Shown here: piece by piece, positions 33,301 to 46,227 of the stretch | How the letters are laid out: every line of letters starts with the position of its first letter | How positions within the stretch are numbered: position 1 is the stretch's first letter | NCBI GenBank assembly: GCA_028564705.1 | Contig: JAPXFQ010000083.1 | Coordinates: forward strand, 124,001-188,000 | Direction of reading: 5' to 3' | Length of the DNA stretch: 64,000 nt | From: Apricaphanius iberus | Lineage: Eukaryota > Chordata > Actinopteri > Cyprinodontiformes > Aphaniidae | Program-made: the position numbers and the translations under genes | Notes under the pieces: model-generated | What the model was told of the DNA's origin: nothing | The model's input: only the letters and a program-made list of their open reading frames with translations | Database searches by the model: none

Positions 33301-35380
33301 CAATCCCCCCCGGAAGTAGTTCCTGGCGCGCATGCACATAAGTGCTCACGGTACGGATCGTGCTTCCGGAACAGATCTTGCGGTGACAGGCCCCCCTTTC
33401 TGTTAAGACCACTACCCACAATAACAGCATTTTAATCCAGATTTGGTCTAATCTGGGAAAGTAGGACGAGTTTATTTGGATGATCCTGAAAATCAATCAG
33501 AGGTAATTGTTAATATTAACTGGACAATCTGAAGCTCAAACAAAAAAGAAAGGTTAAACTAAAGTATCAGATTGTAACAACGGCAAAACAAAAAAAAAAC
33601 AATCCAACAATTGATATTTAAAAGCAATTTTTCAATTTTTTTTCAATTGAAGTCTTTAATTATAACTAACATTTTTTCTTAATTAAAATATATATACTGT
33701 ACATTTTTATACCTTTTTAATGTTTTTATACTTACATTTTCGGCAACATTTTATTATATAAAAATATAATTTTAACATAAAATTATTAATACAATAATTG
33801 GTTACAAAGAAACTTGTCCAGTTACCACTGAAGAAAAAAATTCAAACTTTTTTTAAATAATCTACAGTGAAACAAAACAAAATCAAATGGAGTAATATTC
33901 ACATTGTAATCAATTTCAACATCTGTAGTCAGTGGTAACTTTCTCAAACTGAGACCGATTTAACACATTTATAATTATTTTTCTGTTTTACATGTCACAT
34001 TACATTAACATTAACATGGCGGAAAAGGGCGTCACCATATGTCCAATGTTGTAATGTTAGCTTTTTATGGATATAACTGAAAAAGAGAAATGTTTTTAAA
34101 AAGTAAAAATCACATAATCTATTGACTAAAAACACCATCATGCTGTGGGATGTTTGTACAGCAGGGACAGGGAAGGTGGTTTGTTCTGATGGGAAGAATG
34201 ATGGAGCCAAAAAAGGACGGTCATTGGAAAACAAAAAGAAAAAATGTTACCTTATATAAAGGTTTGGCCCAGGGGATGAGGAAACAGTACAAAAGAAAAT
34301 GGCGGCATCGGGATTCTGTTGTCTCACGACTTGCATTACTGAAATTATAATGGGTAATATATTGCTGTACATTTTATAAATAATGCAATGTATTAGTCCA
34401 TAACTGAAATAAGTAATGTATTCCTGTAAGTCGTTAATACTGTGATATGTGTTGCAACTGTAAAAAACTGTTTAACAGGTATTAATGCATTTGTGTTGCA
34501 GTTATAAATAGACAGAAAAAAAGGATGAGGTGTTCATAGGAAATTATTTGTGTTTGGAGCCACACACAGATTAAGTATATGCAGGGACATGTCAGGTAAA
34601 ATGTTTTAATACACAACATCTTAACATGAGAACAAAAGTAACACTCCCCAAACAAAGGTTTTCATTTTTTCTCCTTTTTTTTAGCAAAAAATGCTGGTGG
34701 CATAAACAAAACCAGTACACAAAGTACAACAGAGGAGGATTACACAGAGGCATAAAAACAGGACACTGACTCTGTTTGACAGAGCAGTGAAGGTGTGTGT
34801 GCTTGTGTGCCTGTATATCTGCTTTTGGGGTGACTGGGATTCTAAGTTTGCAAGAACTGTACAAATATTTCACTTCAAACCAGTGGCTCCCCCCTGAGGA
34901 AACACAAAAATGCAAAGGTGTAAGCCTCAGCAGCAGTCTGCGCCAGCAGACATTCACAAATAGGACACGGAGCTGAGGAGCTGAGAGGCAGGAAAAGGTG
35001 AGATGACTGAGAGGAAAGAGGGAGGGTGAGATAGAAGCAAGAGCAGAACAATGTAAAGGACGAGGGAGCAAGAACCGAAACATGTTAGGTTTAATTTTCA
35101 TGGGACAAAAACATCCATGGAAATGTAGCTGGGTTTTTTTTAGAGCTAAAATGGAACAAATCACTGTAGTTATTTAAAACTTTTTTGACCATAAAGAACG
35201 CTCCAAATCTATATTATCAACAGCCAATGTAACTTTTGTTTCAGGATGGATAAACGTCATTGTTTTATGGAACCTGTAGGGGGGTATAGCGCTCACTTAG
35301 CATTGCGTAGGTAACACAGTAGAGTAAAATGTATTATTTCACGCCTAGATAAAATACTGCATGGTTACGGATTCCTCAAA
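30395..35380. other. Long, mostly unique intergenic region
   Basis: No recognisable gene or mobile element in about 5 kb. The block 32040-32340 is GC-richer and CpG-containing, and 32400-32520 reads like low-copy DNA; both are possible conserved non-coding sequence, though only comparison could show it. Positions 33590-33860 are extremely AT-rich. A 190-codon minus-strand open frame at 34592-35164 has no domain and is probably chance. Confidence 0.4.
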
Positions 35381-35399
35381 CTTGGTGGATGGAAGAATT

Positions 35400-35720
35400 G
35401 GGAATGTTCATGGAAAAGGTCTTCAGGCTGACCTTGAAGAAGTTGTGACGGCCCGAGGCTGCCTTTGGTATGTAGGGTTACTGCTGACTCACACTGAGGA
35501 TATTGTCTGTGACAGGATTTAAATCTTCAAAGGGCTCTTTCAGCCTCCAATGTCCTACATAGAGGAGGTAGAGCCTAATGTCTCTGGGGAAGGCAAGTTC
35601 ATCACGGTTGCCTAGGTGATTAGAAAGCTTCCCAGTGACATGGTGCCGGGACTGGACACAATGTTGTCATGAGACGCTGTAGACTCTGACATGTTGCCTG
35701 GAGGACTGGGATGACATCTA
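35400..35720 (+). pseudogene. LINE reverse transcriptase relic
   Basis: One frame, with several stops, gives LLLTHTEDIV near 35480, then FKGLFQPPMSYIEEVEPN, then KFITVA and VIRKLPSDMVPGLD near 35610. This matches the pre-fingers region of a teleost LINE open frame, where 'LLT..EDIV.RW..YF..LLNP' and 'VxxxIxKL...KAPGxD' are typical. No catalytic YADD segment remains. Identified by motif memory only. Confidence 0.5.
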
Positions 35721-35834
35721 TGGTTAAAAGCGGGTTATTCATAATACATCTGTTGACGCATTACAGGCATAATGTTAAAAACAATTGCACCAACAACATG
35801 CATGAACAAAGGGAAAAGGGGGAGGCAACTATTA

Positions 35835-36165
35835 AATTACATTCAGTTTATGTATATAGCGCCAATTCACAACAGATGTCATCTCAAGGCACTTTACAAG
35901 AAAAGTTATTTCAATACAACTATACAGACATTCCAGTCAGATGAAAGTTTTCCATGTAAGGTTTTCCAGCAGATTGTATTGAGTCATTAACTTGAGGTTG
36001 TACCTGGATCATGCAGACTCCATCCTCAATAATCCCTCATACTCAGTTAGCATTTAGTGACAGTGGAGAGGAAAAACTCCCCTTAACAGAAAGAAACCTC
36101 CAGCAGAACCAGAATCAGAACCTGGCTAAGTACAAGCTGTCATCTGCCGCGACCATCAACTATCA
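35835..36165 (+). repeat. Teleost dispersed repeat, copy B (longest)
   Basis: Contains 'tatagcgccaattcacaaca', 'catctcaaggcactttacaa' and 'cattccagtcagatgaaa', then 'agtggagaggaaaaactccc' and 'aaacctccagcagaacca', ending near 'catctgccgcgaccatc'. It is the fullest of three copies in the window (others at 8940-9090 and 55315-55470). Confidence 0.75.
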
Positions 36166-36608
36166 TGTCACTTTCCTCAATGTTTATTTTTTTTAATTAA
36201 CTATTTTCTTGTCTCTCCATCTATGTTGCAGTACCAAGTAACATGTTGTGTTAAGGCAGTGGTTTCACAAGTGGGGGGTAGGCCCCGGTATGAAGGGATA
36301 AAAATTAAATGCTAAAATAACAGACAGGGTTTTGACAAGGCTCCCACATAAACGCAAAGCAGAAGATAAAGAAATTGCCAAATAAACTTTTAAATTAATT
36401 TTCTTCCAAGGCAGAGAATAGAAAATATGACAAACCAAATATTACCTTGGTTCCATTACACCAAACACCTTTCAATTGCTCAACTGAGCTCATATCAAGT
36501 GTTTTACATAGTGACAGTGTGAAAAATTGCAGACAACTGCAGAGGATTAAATACTTCCCTGAACTTTTGTCATGATTCCATCATTCATAACAGAGGTCAG
36601 CAAACTAT

Positions 36609-37255
36609 AGGCCTGATTTAACAATATTCCAAATAAAGAGCGCAAATCTCTGCACGCTGCAAAATAAATTTGGCCCAGCAGCCAGAGAGACAGACATGCT
36701 AGAGGAGTACACAGTGGAGGGATGAAGCGTATTTCACAAAAAAGGGAAAGAACTTTCAAGTTTATGACAGTCAAAATATAATTTACTATTAGGCTAGATT
36801 GTCTGTTAATATTCGTTTTCATTAGTTATTAATAAGCTTATGCTGGATCAAGGTGGCGCAAAGTTCAGACATGTTTTCAGAGGTGGTAAATATAGGTGTA
36901 AGAACTGCCACTGGAAACTGTCTTTAAAAAAATCCCTCTGCCTGTGCAATACCTACTTATGGCCTGTATTTGTATAGCGCTTTAGTCCCTACGGACCCCA
37001 AAGCACTTTACACTACATTCAGTCATTCAACTTATTTGCCTGTTCACCTTCCAATATTTGGTCTTTCTGACAGAAAAGCCGATACTGCTTTTTCATCAAG
37101 GGCAAAAGTGCTAAATGGATTGCGCGCATCTTGCTGTGGATTTAGGCTCAGCACTCCCCGCACCTGTTTAGTAAATCCCCTGCTGCATGTTTTTGTGACC
37201 ACTTTTAGGTTTTCACACCTTTTAAAAAGCGCAAACCTTTGAAAAATCAGGCTAT
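36609..37255. mobile_element. Possible MITE with TATA-flanked ends
   Basis: Left 'tataggcctgattta' at 36607 and right, inverted, 'aaaaatcaggctata' at 37240-37255 resemble each other, and inner 'gcgcaaa' words also pair. A copy of the 'tttgtatagcgcttt' repeat (36965-37030) is inside. The match is short, so confidence is limited. Confidence 0.4.
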
Positions 37256-37289
37256 ATGGGTTATTCCTCATCCAATAATACCACTGGCA

Positions 37290-37790
37290 GGCGCATTTAT
37301 GAGCTCTCAGCGGACTTATAGGAACTTTGAAGAGATCTGCACGGATGGGGCAAAGACTATGGCTAGGAAACTAGGCAGGATACCGGCCTTCATGAAGCAC
37401 ATCTCCCTCAGTATTGCAGTGCACATGCTGCATCATACACCCCAACACCGTGGTGCCTATAGTCTAATGATCAGTGTCTTCGGCACTTCGTCGAAACACA
37501 ACCTGTCAATGCTCTGATATTTGCGGCACTGGGTGAGAAGATGGTCTCCAACCGACAGTCGTTCTGTTTCAAAGCGAGTCCTGATAACTGTCACGTGGGA
37601 AGGTGCTGTCCAGGTCTTTAAACTGCAAAAGGAGATTCAATATCATTTCGAAAGTAGATGACAGTGATCTCGATCACTCATTTTACTGTTACAAATTTGT
37701 AATGAAATTTGCATACAGTGGGATATTTCTGAAAGCAATGTTCAGTTAACCAAATTCATCGATGCAGAGCCTAAACACACACCTCCATCT
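37290..37790 (+). pseudogene. hAT (ZBED5/Charlie-like) transposase relic
   Basis: The frame at 37335-37400 gives EICTDGAKTMARKLGRIPAF, the conserved CTDGA.xM catalytic-core signature of hAT transposases. After a frame change, FVETQPVNALIFAALGEKM near 37490 matches the 'R.LN.RLF..LC.EMG' block. Further on, LQKEIQYHF near 37625 and MKFAYSGIFLKAMFS near 37700 match the later ELR.EL and LAYLADIF..LN blocks. Order and spacing fit one decayed transposase of the ZBED5-like hAT group, with stops and frameshifts. Confidence 0.65.
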
Positions 37791-39418
37791 GAGATGAAGT
37801 GACATCACAACAGGCTCCACATTAGTTACTGAAAAGGTGTGATGATTGGAGACCTCAGTTTGGCAAAACAACCGTTACAATAGAGTTCTTGGTTTTAAAC
37901 CAATTATACACAAAAAAGAAATTGAAAGCAATGCTATATATACAGTAGCTACACAGTCAAAAGTAATCAACAAAGTAATAATAAATCATCATCAATGCAT
38001 ACAAGATATTATGAAATGTTCCCATGCCATTGACATTTGCTCAAAAACATCTGTAGGAGCCTTACTATGCTGGACAAGAAATTGTTAAAGGCATGTTGAG
38101 GGGATTCTGCAGTGACCAGACAGGTTTACAATATGTGACCACATATAACCATATACCAACTGTCAAGAACTTCTCCCTAACTCTGCAATGGCACGATAAC
38201 ATTGTGTGACCTTACAATGTATGTAGCAGCAATCATTTGATATATTGAGCTTCATATTCATATGAAATGCAATAGGAGCACAAATTTACGGCTATGAAAA
38301 GACAAGTAAGAAAATATACCACTTGTTATGGCTAAATAACTAAGATTACTGTGACGGGTCAGGCAGAACGTTTGTATAGCACTGGATGAGATTGTGACAC
38401 ACTACTGCAAGGCCATTGCTATGGATCAGTGATGAGGCATGAGAGGTCCACATAAAGCAAGCCAATTACTGTATTCATGCCACATAACCTCCGTACAAGA
38501 CCAATACATTTGAGAACATCTTGGTGTTGCCGGTATCACAATACTCAATCAATCCAGATTTTGACCCTAACCCAAAAAGTCTACATCCACAGTAATTAAT
38601 TAGACCCTTAGTGCCAAAGCACAATAAATGACTTGGTGTTTAGAGTCTTACAACTAAGCTATGATCCCAGGCCTGTCTCCCCTCTCGTTTTTTTATTCAT
38701 TAGGCCATCATTTTTTCTTTAATTCCAGCTCTCTGCTTCTCTCCCTCTCTCACCCTCTTTCTCCTCATATGGTAGTTAGTAATTAAAGTGGTCAGGGCCA
38801 TTCCATTACCTGGGGGTGGACAACTTATTCAGAGGCCACTGAGATCAAAATGAAAACCAATTAGTGCTAGTCTTCTGTCCTTTCATAATGCAGCAAGAGA
38901 AAACCTGCCTATTGGTTGGCCTGTGTGCTTTGTTTTTTTCTACAGTGCAGAGAGCTGTTGCTTGCAGGCTAAGTTTGGATTGGGGTTAAAAGAAAAGAAA
39001 AGCTTAAAGCAAGCAGAATTCAACAAGCCCTGTGTGCTAGTTGTCATTGAGGAGGTTCCTGTAAGGCCACATGCAGTCAGTGAATACATGTGAAGTGGGA
39101 ATCTGAGGTGAGTTGAATATTTAGGTGAGAGTGATGTCACTGAGTGTTTTAATCTAGAGCACAATCTAAGCTTCAAGGGAGAAAAGAAAGAGAGCCAGAA
39201 TTCTGCTTATGGAAATGGTGTTAATGCTAAAGAGAAAGTAACAGACTTTAAGAAAATGTTTGTCTTTGAAATGGCTAGGTATGTGAGCATCCAATGTGCA
39301 AGGTCAACTATCTATATTAGGTGTAGCAACATTAGAGAAGTGAAGGGAATCAAACGGAAGGGCTAGTTTTGGTAATAACAACTTCTAGATGTCTTCTCTC
39401 ACAAGCTTTGCAAAGGTC
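37791..39418. other. Intergenic sequence
   Basis: No recognised gene or element. Positions 38580-38880 contain several TAATTA words in low-complexity-free sequence and could be conserved non-coding DNA, which cannot be judged here. Confidence 0.35.
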
Positions 39419-39421
39419 TAA

Positions 39422-40098
39422 AGGCGAGTTTATACTTCTCCATCTATGTCAAAATGGATTGACGCAACACCATTATTTGTTGCCGCAAGGGCTCTCCGTT
39501 ACCTACGCAAGGACGGACAGACTAGAGCCCGATTTCCTAACTGTCCGTCTCCGTCAGCGGAGACAACATAGAGTGTATGCCTGTGATTGGTCAGCTTAAC
39601 ATCAGCCAGAGATTGTTTCACCAGAAAAGTGTTCTATAGTCCCTGTAATCAGTAGTTAATGCAGCGTTTGGGCACCATATGCTTCATATTAAAAGGACAA
39701 TTATTCTAATGTGTTTTTTTGCTGATTTTGAACACAAGGAGGTGTGGGAAAACAACAAAAAAGGCTGTTGTGCTTCTTTCCATGCGTTTTTAGAGTATTC
39801 TTTGAGCTGCACTTCTAGTAAAAAGCTTTACAGCTCAATTAAATCATACTCTCTGTCGGCCATTACTCCTTGAGGAGGGGGGTGTTCACAAGCTGAAATA
39901 AATAAAATCTAGTTAAACAGAAACGACACTGCAATGGTAGGTAGACCAGCCATGAGAAGTCCACAACCCCTGCTGTCCTGGTGGGGAATTGCTTTGCAAC
40001 AATGACATGCCAACAGATAGCTATAAACGAAAAACGTTTCTGTGAACACGTCTGCGGCTGGGTACAAACTTGCTGTTGGAGAAGTATAAACTAAGCTT
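39422..40098. mobile_element. Harbinger-type MITE with TAA duplication
   Basis: The ends are 'aggcgagtttatacttctcc' at 39422-39441 and, inverted, 'ggagaagtataaactaagct' at 40078-40098. It is flanked by TAA at 39419-39421 and 40099-40101, matching the 3-bp target preference of PIF/Harbinger elements. Length is 677 bp with no transposase. The left subterminal part is rich in 'tccgt' and 'cggac' words. Confidence 0.75.
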
Positions 40099-40101
40099 TA
40101 A

Positions 40102-41900
40102 TTTTACACCTTCTACACAGATTTGCTTTAAACCCTGAAGGATCGTTGGGTCATTTCAAGAATGACTGGCAAACGGGCAAATCAAACATTTGCCAGGTTG
40201 GCCAAAGCCCTTTTCAGAAGAGACAGATATATAGTGTTTTATCATCTCATTTTCTACAACAGTACAGGTGGAAAGGTATATTCCCGCCGTTGCTGTGCAG
40301 ATGAAAGGTATCTCACACCAGAAGTCGAGTGGTGCGGGTCATTTTGGGTGGCATGGTCGAGTGGCTGTAATGATTTAAGTACAAACTAGAGCCAGAACTT
40401 AGTCCACACCCTAAGAAACCCTATTAATTGACAAAGATTTGATTTTGGAAGATTGTTGGATCTTTTTCTCAGACACCTCTCTGTAGGAGCAGAGGCTCTG
40501 ATGGGTAGACGAGTCAAACATCAAACAGCGTAGAAACAGGAAGGAATCAGTTATTCGGTAGTGTTTCAAAGAGTGATTTATGTTGAAACTCAGTGACTCC
40601 AAAGCAAAAAACCCAACCTAATGGGGGTTCTTCAGAAAAGTCGAAGGATTACAAAAGTCAAAAGAATGCAGTAAGTTTGATGAAAAGGTGAGAACCATTT
40701 TTATTGCAATCCATTCCAAATGTCATGGGAATGGGAAAGTTATTGTCTGATGACCCACCATTTGCATAGTTTCCTGAAAGGTTTATTGTTTTTACCTTTT
40801 AGTGACACAAGAGGGAAAATAAGTCCACAGTTATTGGAAATCATTCCAAAGAAGTAGTCAAAATGTCACAAAGGTTCATCTCATATTTGTTAAAAAAGTT
40901 ATTTTTCCTATCATAAATTTGCCAGAGGGAAAGTCAGACAATGACACATTTCCACTGGATTACCCTGCTATGAACATTAATATTAATGACTGAATAAATG
41001 ACATAGTTTAAGAAATAAACACATACAGCCGAAAAGACTGGATGCTGTCTCAACAACTCCAGTGGGTTTTAAAATACCATCAAAAACATACAACTCACTG
41101 AATGTATTTACTTTTTTATTACACTGAATATGTTGAGTTGAAAGAATGTAGTGAAGATGTTTTTTTTCCCACTTATCTAAACACGTAATTTGGTTAAATA
41201 GTGAAAGGTACATAATAATTGAAGTTAATAAAAGTGGCTGTGAGTGTTGGTCAGGAAGCTGAACTTCAGGGATCTTAATGATGGTAATTTAGGGATGGCT
41301 AAAAAAAATTAATTAAGCAAAAGATGAAAATGGTGTTGAAAAAATATGCCTTGATTTTCAGTGATTGAAGTCATATTTTCATTGATGTCGACTGCAGTTT
41401 TTTTGGTAACGTGGAAATTCTCAGATAAAATGCCCAAAAGCAGACCCTGCGGTCACTTTGATCAACTGTGTTTGTATTAATGTCTGTTGTTGTAGAAAAA
41501 CCATTGAGAACATTTTAACAAAATGGACAATACTCTATTATAATCCACAGTTTGTACTGTTTCCAATGTGGAAGTTCCCTTTAAGAATACAGACCAATGA
41601 AATAGTGCCAGCTGTAAGTTTCCAAGACACCTTTTAACAGAACCAACATTTCTAATGTATACTGCACAAAAGATTTGATTCAGTTGATTCAGTTTCTCTT
41701 ACAAAACAGTAGAGTGAGACAGTCAATTAGATTCAGTTACCATGGCTAAATATTACCAACACCCATGCATGTCTTGTTATCTCATACCAGGACATAAGAC
41801 CCCATTATGGATTTGTATGATGCATCAGTTGCTCATAACTCTGTCTATAAGGACTGTAAAACCACCATGATATCACTACTTTACTTATAATCTTTGGTGT
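40102..41900. other. AT-rich intergenic sequence
   Basis: No gene or clear mobile element recognised. Open frames are short and featureless. Confidence 0.4.
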
Positions 41901-41909
41901 TTATTTGGT

Positions 41910-42510
41910 GGTAAAAAACAGGATTTAACTGATTTTGAATGTGCTACAGTTGGTGTTGCCAAAGGTTTCTGATATTTAAGAACCTGCTAATCTACTTTTG
42001 ATTTTCACAGTCAACTATCAGACTTTACCAAGCTTGGTCCGAAAGAAGAGAAACAATCAAGGAAAACATTTCATTTTCTACTTCCATAGTTCCATGGATA
42101 AAAAAGGTACCTTCTTGTATATCAGAAGCCAAAACCAAAAATTGGTATGGGATGATGGATGCATTCTGCCCAGCGTTTACGGGTGCTACTGGTAGTGGTA
42201 GTATGATTTCTAGGTGTTGTTTTCTGACACACTTTTTGTGCCTAAAACCAAATGAATTTTGTTTAAAATCCACAGCTTACCTAATAGTTGTTGTTCATCC
42301 CTTTATGATCCTAGTGTACCCATCAGCTAATGGTTACGTCCAGCAGGATTATGCACCATGCCACATTTTAATAGTGAACATTTGTGATGTAATGTAACGG
42401 GAAATGAATGGGAATAGAATGCATGATGCAATCATCCCAAAATGGACCAGTTGCCTGAACGAATCGTTCTGACCTCTTGTTGAGTCTACTCTGAAAGAAC
42501 ATGAAAATTA
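41910..42510 (+). pseudogene. Old Tc1-like transposon relic
   Basis: A collapsed Tc1 element of a different family from the one at 14075. The helix-turn-helix part is reduced to non-coding resemblance at 41930-42060 ('cctgctaatctacttttgat'). Catalytic-domain words remain: FLTHFLCLKP near 42225, TAYLIVVV and HPFMILVYPSANGYVQQD near 42290-42350, then YAPCH. A degraded LCDAI..W..I...LVES-like end lies at 42420-42490. The second catalytic Asp is in VQQD. The first Asp region and the DLNPIE box are lost, indicating internal deletions. Confidence 0.65.
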
Positions 42511-44690
42511 GATTTTATTCCTGCACTCTAACAAACTCTTACTCATCATATCTCTCAGAAGCAAAACTGAGTAATATTGAAGATGTCTTCTTCTGTTTAA
42601 CAAGATTTTTTTTTTCTATTTAATTGGCATACAGAATGTGTCAGAGTTTGAAAACAGCGTGTAATTAAGATGTGTGATCTCATCAGGTTTAAGTTGATGG
42701 GAGTAAACCCCTTTGTCCAGCATGTCTTACATGACTGTCTCTGATGTCCTTCAGGCTTCAGAGAAATCAATAGCTTGTAAGTTTGAAGGCCAGTACTGTA
42801 TAATGATTAGCTAGTGGGCCCTATTCCTCATAGCTCAAGTAATAAGACTTGAAATCTACTGTATGTCAAAGACAGATTCTTACTAGACCTATTGGAATGA
42901 GCAAAACCTCTTATACTCCTTCTTAGAGGTCAGTGGTTTTATCCTTCAGGGTGTGATGGAAGCAGGTATTTGGTCTCCTCTCAACCTTCATTTAAGCAAT
43001 ATCAGCTTTTTCAGCTTCCAAGTTGAGTTAGAATTGGGCAAAAAAACTGAAGCACTGAGGTTCCCGTGGACGGGTTCTAACAGTTAAAGGAGTCATAACC
43101 TGATGGTTACACTTTGCCACATGAAAGCATGTATATTATGGTTTCCTAATTACTTTACACTGGCCGGGAAGCCGATTTTTAAAAATGGAGGATTTGTTTA
43201 CCCATGGCTTCCTCGACCAGCCCATTCATACTCGAGATCTCCGTTTTTCTCTCCTTTTCTCTTCAAAGCTCCGTTTGGACATTCAGAGACTTCCCTGCAA
43301 TTCAAACGGTAAGGCTGTGGTTTTATTACTCTACTTTGTATAACAAACACCAGCTAACTACTAATGGGGCTATAAGGAAGGGGGCTGGGACTATAGGGGT
43401 AGTGAGTGCCATGATGGGGTATTTTCCAACATGTAGAGGTTGAAAACAACCGAAAACACAGAGAACATGTGTTGAATTCCTTATGATTTGTTATAAAGAA
43501 CTTGAGTAATTTTTTTGCTTTGATACAACCTAGGGTTTTTATTTTAGAAAAACTTAAAATTTACAGTTAAATCCAAATGAAGTTTTTACTTTAAAATAAA
43601 TAGATGTAATATTGTTACGTGAAATTCATCTAAATTTTTGTTGGGATTTGGCTGAAACTATACATTTTTATTTGATGCTAATCAAAATTTTAATTTTCAT
43701 GTACACTTAAATTTACTTTCACTCAAATCGAATATGTTGCTTTGTTGCAAATACTTTTTTTAATTTTGTAAAAACAAATATTTTCAGTTTCAATTAAATA
43801 AATAGAATATTTACTTTGGAAAAAAATATAAAATTGATGTTATTTTGTTGCAAGTGATTAGATTGGTTTTGATTAAGTAAAATGTTTTACTCGAAATGAA
43901 TTGTAAATTTAAATTATAACAAAGTCAATATATTTATGTCAATATAATAATGTGACAGTAAAAAAGCCAAAGTTGCTCCAAAATTCAAGTTTTGTTGTAC
44001 TTCAGATATGACTGAAAATACTTGTCTCAGTATATAGCTCATTTGCTGTAAATAAAGACACAAAAAATAACTTCAAAATGACTGAAATTTATTGCAATAC
44101 TTATTCTAGCCTTACTTGCAATCCAGCAAGCATGAACTCGATTATGGTGCTTTACATACCTTTTATAACAGTTTGCAAACCATGTAACATCCACAGCATT
44201 GAGAGCAATGGTTTGAACCTTTTTTTTAACCTGAGATGAAACAGCAATCAAGTGCAGTACAGTTTCTCCACTGCACAAACTTGGCTAGATTAACATGGAC
44301 ACAACAATAAAGTGCTTTGAGAACATTGCCCCATCAATATTGAGAAATACAATGCAATAGCCTTTAGTAACAGTGAAAACGCTTAAACGTCTTAATATGT
44401 TAATGATGTGCAACGTTGACTGAAATCAAAAGATTTAAGGAATTCAATTGTTGGTGGTGCTATCGGCCAAAAAATACAATCAAAAACACCGAAACAATTG
44501 TGTGCCCAAATAGCCATACCACGAAACGTGTTTACAATACATTTAAAATTGGGAATGAACATCATTTTACCGTCAGATTTAAGTGTTTTTCATTGAACAG
44601 TGATTATTTAACCTAAAATGTATCTGAGTACAAGATCTAAAACAGAGTGAAACACAATGAATACAGGTGTATTTTTAGTGGCAACTACTT
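42511..44690. other. AT-rich intergenic sequence
   Basis: No gene recognised. Positions 43500-43980 consist of recurring AAT/ATT-rich words ('tttcagtttcaattaaat', 'aaaattttaattttc') typical of degenerate non-autonomous repeats, but no ends could be defined. Confidence 0.35.
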
Positions 44691-44999
44691 TCACAGCTTA
44701 ACACTGAGGTTGAGTACTTTGCGCGTCATTTCCTTTGGTTCAATGTCCATAAATAACCTTTGGAGTGCATCAAAGGTGTGCTTCAGCTCACCTGGATAGT
44801 TCAGGTACAGCACATAAATCAGGCCAAATAACATGGCACATGCATGTGCGAATGATGTCAACCTGTTCAAGGTTTTCACACCGTCGATGACTACACCAAT
44901 GTCATCTGGTGTTTGTAGAGAATCCCCCTCTTCTCTGATGACGAACACAGCCATTGTGGGACTTGCAAGCTCTGTTTCAGCGTCATCCCTCTGCACAAC
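44691..44999 (-). pseudogene. SAMD3-like family, last coding exon (minus gene)
   Basis: Acceptor 'tttatcag' precedes an in-phase exon that runs to a stop. The encoded segment starts VVQRDDAETELASPTMAVFV, passes a DDIGVVIDGVKTLNRL stretch and ends with CAMLFGLIYVLYLNYPGELK and AFxALQRLFMDIEP-type sequence. I recognise this as the C-terminal part of a multi-copy teleost family usually named sterile alpha motif domain-containing protein 3-like, whose function is unknown. It follows the 46228-46318 exon in phase 0. This exon itself is intact, and the pseudogene label reflects lesions in upstream exons. Confidence 0.6.
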
Positions 45000-46227
45000 C
45001 TGATAAAACACAAGTTACAAGTTATTCTGATGAAACCAGTTTATAATGTACCAACATAAAGGACACAGACTGTTCCAAAAATCTTTTTTTTTTTTTTTTG
45101 ATGAGATTAAGCTGGGAGTTTCATGGTAACTTCATGCTTGTGTGATGTGTTAAAAAATGTAAAGGTCACAGTTATTCATTATTCTTAAAACTACCAAACA
45201 ATACAGTACTGGTAAATGAACTGTCCTCTGGTGCTGGCAGCTCAGTTTTTATATTTAAGTCTATTTTATATACAAAAGACTCAGGGTACACAGTTGTCTG
45301 ACGACCAAAGGCAAGCAAGTTTTTGAGTAGTGTTAGTAGCAGTAGTCGTAAAAAGTAAATAATGAACAGACATTCTTCTTTTGCTTCCACATGGGCAAGG
45401 TGGCACTGTGTCCCATGCATACGACCACTGCCTTTCAGCATCATTGTCCATGGCCGAGCTCTGCATGGTCTTTCTAAGACTCCATCTGCAACCAGCTTTC
45501 AGCTCTGTGGTTAGCGGCACCCCATGCCTGTGCAGAATGTGTCAGCTACCACAGCCACATGTGCCGTCCTCTGCCTGCGCAAACAAATACGTGAACAAGC
45601 TCTTTATGGCCAGTGTCGGTGTGCTGCGGCCAGCGGACTGTTACCGCATGCATTTACTTATTCTGGACTGATTCTGATTCACTACATGGGATTGAAATGT
45701 GTCAAAAATTAACTAAAATTGTTCCCTTATGCAGATATTTACCAAAAGACTAAATGAACGTGGCTTTTTATGACAACAATGAAACTGCAGCAAAATCTGA
45801 TAAAAATGTTGTTGCTGTTGTTTTCTTTGCCTGATTGGTGATGATGATGATCGGGCACCAAGCATGTTATTTCAAAAATAGGACCAACTTGTTTTGTGGC
45901 AGGCCTGAATTTTTGGACATAACTAACACAAGTACTATAATATGTAGATGCAAAATGAATGTTGCATCCAGGTTTTTAGTGCCTGACTGCTGCTGCTCTA
46001 ATACAGTAGATGTAATGGATACATTTTGTACCAACCAGTCCACGAAGTGTCAAAACAGAATTGTTCATGGCTTTTTGTGGACTATCCGAGTATCCATGTG
46101 ATTTAGCAATTGAAATAAAAGACAAAGCAAAGCATCTATCCCGCAGCACATGGAATTCAAATTTAAAGTTCATCTGTATGTGCTCAATCATTACAAAAAG
46201 TTAATGGACTCATGCAGAACTACTGAC
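45000..46227. other. Intron or spacer of the minus-strand SAMD3-like gene
   Basis: Contains a poly-T run at 45088-45103. A GC-richer block at 45380-45710 has open frames on both strands and no recognised motif. Confidence 0.3.

Noticed and set aside
34140..34330. Third copy of the ttaaaggtt MITE
   Set aside because: Only 'gggaagaatg(a/g)tggagcc' type similarity was found, without matching ends.
34592..35164. 190-codon minus-strand open frame
   Set aside because: No domain, repeated Ser/Leu/Cys-rich low-information composition, no splice or promoter context. Probably a chance frame opposite purine-rich DNA.
45381..45671. 96-codon plus-strand frame in a GC-richer block
   Set aside because: Open frames exist on both strands, no family motif is visible, and it lies in a proposed intron.
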